Assembly: GCA_003049485.1 (NCBI GenBank)
Contig: PYST01000322.1
Location: 1-42,856 of the forward strand
Length of the DNA stretch: 42,856 bases
Direction: 5' to 3'
Origin: Ophioceras dolichostomum
Taxonomy: Eukaryota; Ascomycota; Sordariomycetes; Magnaporthales; Ophioceraceae
The position numbers and the translations under genes were made by a program. Numbering within the stretch: position 1 is the stretch's first letter; every line of letters begins with the position of its first letter. The notes under the pieces were generated by a model that saw only the letters and a program-made list of their open reading frames with translations, made no database searches and was not told where the DNA came from. Shown piece after piece: positions 42,283 to 42,856 of this stretch.

Positions 42283-42856
42283 TCCTCTCAACTTACTAGA
42301 ATACAGACTCTGACCGTGGAAAGTGCTCCGGAGTTAGGATTCCCAGTCAGGCGGAGACAACCGAATCTACTACCCATAACTACACCGACCCCGGGAACCG
42401 GATCGACGGTGTTCGTCACAGTTACCTCCACGCCTATTGCCTGGGCAGTCGCCAGCTCTCTTACCCTGTCGGCCACGATCACACTTCCCACAACCTCTTC
42501 CTTCATTCCTACAAGCTCTGCCAGCACTCCATCTGCAGAAGACAATCATCGTGTCGTCAACTCACGGAACACTTCCCTTATCGCGAGGACTGTCCTAGGA
42601 TGTGCGGCGGCGATGATGATCGCCGCCCTCTGCGTTTTCTATTGCGTGCGGAAAAAGCGAGCAGCAAAGAAGCAAGACATCCCAGCAGCAGCCATCCAAC
42701 CGGCTTTCGTCGGGCCTCCAGAACTGCCGGGATCGCTCTTAGCCGCCATTCCAGGTGAACTGGTAGCGTCGAGTCCCGCCCAGTCTGTTCCGCCTCATAA
42801 GCTCGACTCGATGCCTCCTAGCCCAGTCGAGCTTCCCTCGCCGCCATGGGGGGGGG
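42283..42856 (+). CDS. array member 5: Ser/Thr-rich single-pass membrane protein, partial
   Basis: The frame is open from 42283 to the end of the window without a stop and without an ATG at its beginning, so both ends are incomplete. It reads a Thr/Ser/Pro stalk (T-V-F-V-T-V-T-S-T-P), then a transmembrane helix (about 42586-42648, V-L-G-C-A-A-A-M-M-I-A-A-L) and V-R-K-K-R-A-A-K-K. The shared tail follows as G-P-P-E-L-P-G-S, then G-E-L-V and V-E-L-P. A 5' exon from the ATG at 42221 could join by a GTCAAG donor to the TACTAG acceptor at 42299 (a 41-nt intron), which restores the frame, but this is speculative. The window ends in a run of G. Confidence 0.65.

Overview
The window is nuclear DNA of a filamentous ascomycete, most likely a Sordariomycete. 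The genes have short GT-AG introns (45-125 nt) with CTRAY-type branch points. Intergenic DNA is long and rich in short TACCTAGGTA-like motifs. The recognisable proteins (indoleamine 2,3-dioxygenase, kynureninase, fungal amidoligase, Dabb protein, F-box and ankyrin proteins, Ser/Thr-rich single-pass membrane proteins) are typical of that group. No bacterial operon, tRNA, rRNA or CRISPR array is visible. Layout: 1-3.2 kb has no supportable gene. 3.2-7.0 kb holds a fungal amidoligase (+), a membrane-anchored Dabb (stress-responsive alpha/beta barrel) protein (+) and an aldo-keto reductase (-) with an 11-nt micro-exon. 7.8-13.2 kb holds an F-box-like protein, an unknown N-terminally anchored protein, and an F-box plus ankyrin protein whose reading frame is broken by one base near its start. 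13.8-17.9 kb holds two kynurenine-pathway genes, kynureninase (-) and indoleamine 2,3-dioxygenase (+), head to head over an 856-bp shared upstream region. 18.9-22.6 kb holds a secreted Ser/Thr/Pro-rich protein with a Cys-rich C-terminus (-) and a small basic, Myb/SANT-like nuclear protein (-). 22.6-27.7 kb is gene-poor; it contains a 194-bp tRNA-derived SINE with perfect 13-bp target-site duplications and a G-rich tandem repeat able to form a G-quadruplex. 27.7-30.2 kb holds a 778-residue three-helix membrane glycoprotein (+). From 31.2 kb to the end lies the most unusual part: five same-strand members of a divergent family of surface proteins. Each has a Ser/Thr-rich outside part, one transmembrane helix, a basic R/K-rich juxtamembrane stretch, and a cytoplasmic tail with a shared [K/P][P/F]-E-L-x-G-[S/T] motif followed by further E-L pairs. 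Members 3 and 4 carry an N-terminal KRE9/KNH1-like (Ig-like) ectodomain, members 1 and 2 lack one, member 4 is broken, and member 5 runs off the end of the window. A small Cys/His-rich protein gene (-) lies among them. How the genes fit together: the kynureninase/IDO pair covers two steps of tryptophan breakdown and de novo NAD synthesis (formamidase and kynurenine 3-monooxygenase are not in the window). The membrane array looks like a birth-and-death family of cell-surface sensors or adhesin-like proteins. The other genes look like ordinary accessory genes with no evident shared pathway. All gene models here were spliced by eye by joining reading frames at GT-AG sites; none was checked against transcripts or databases.
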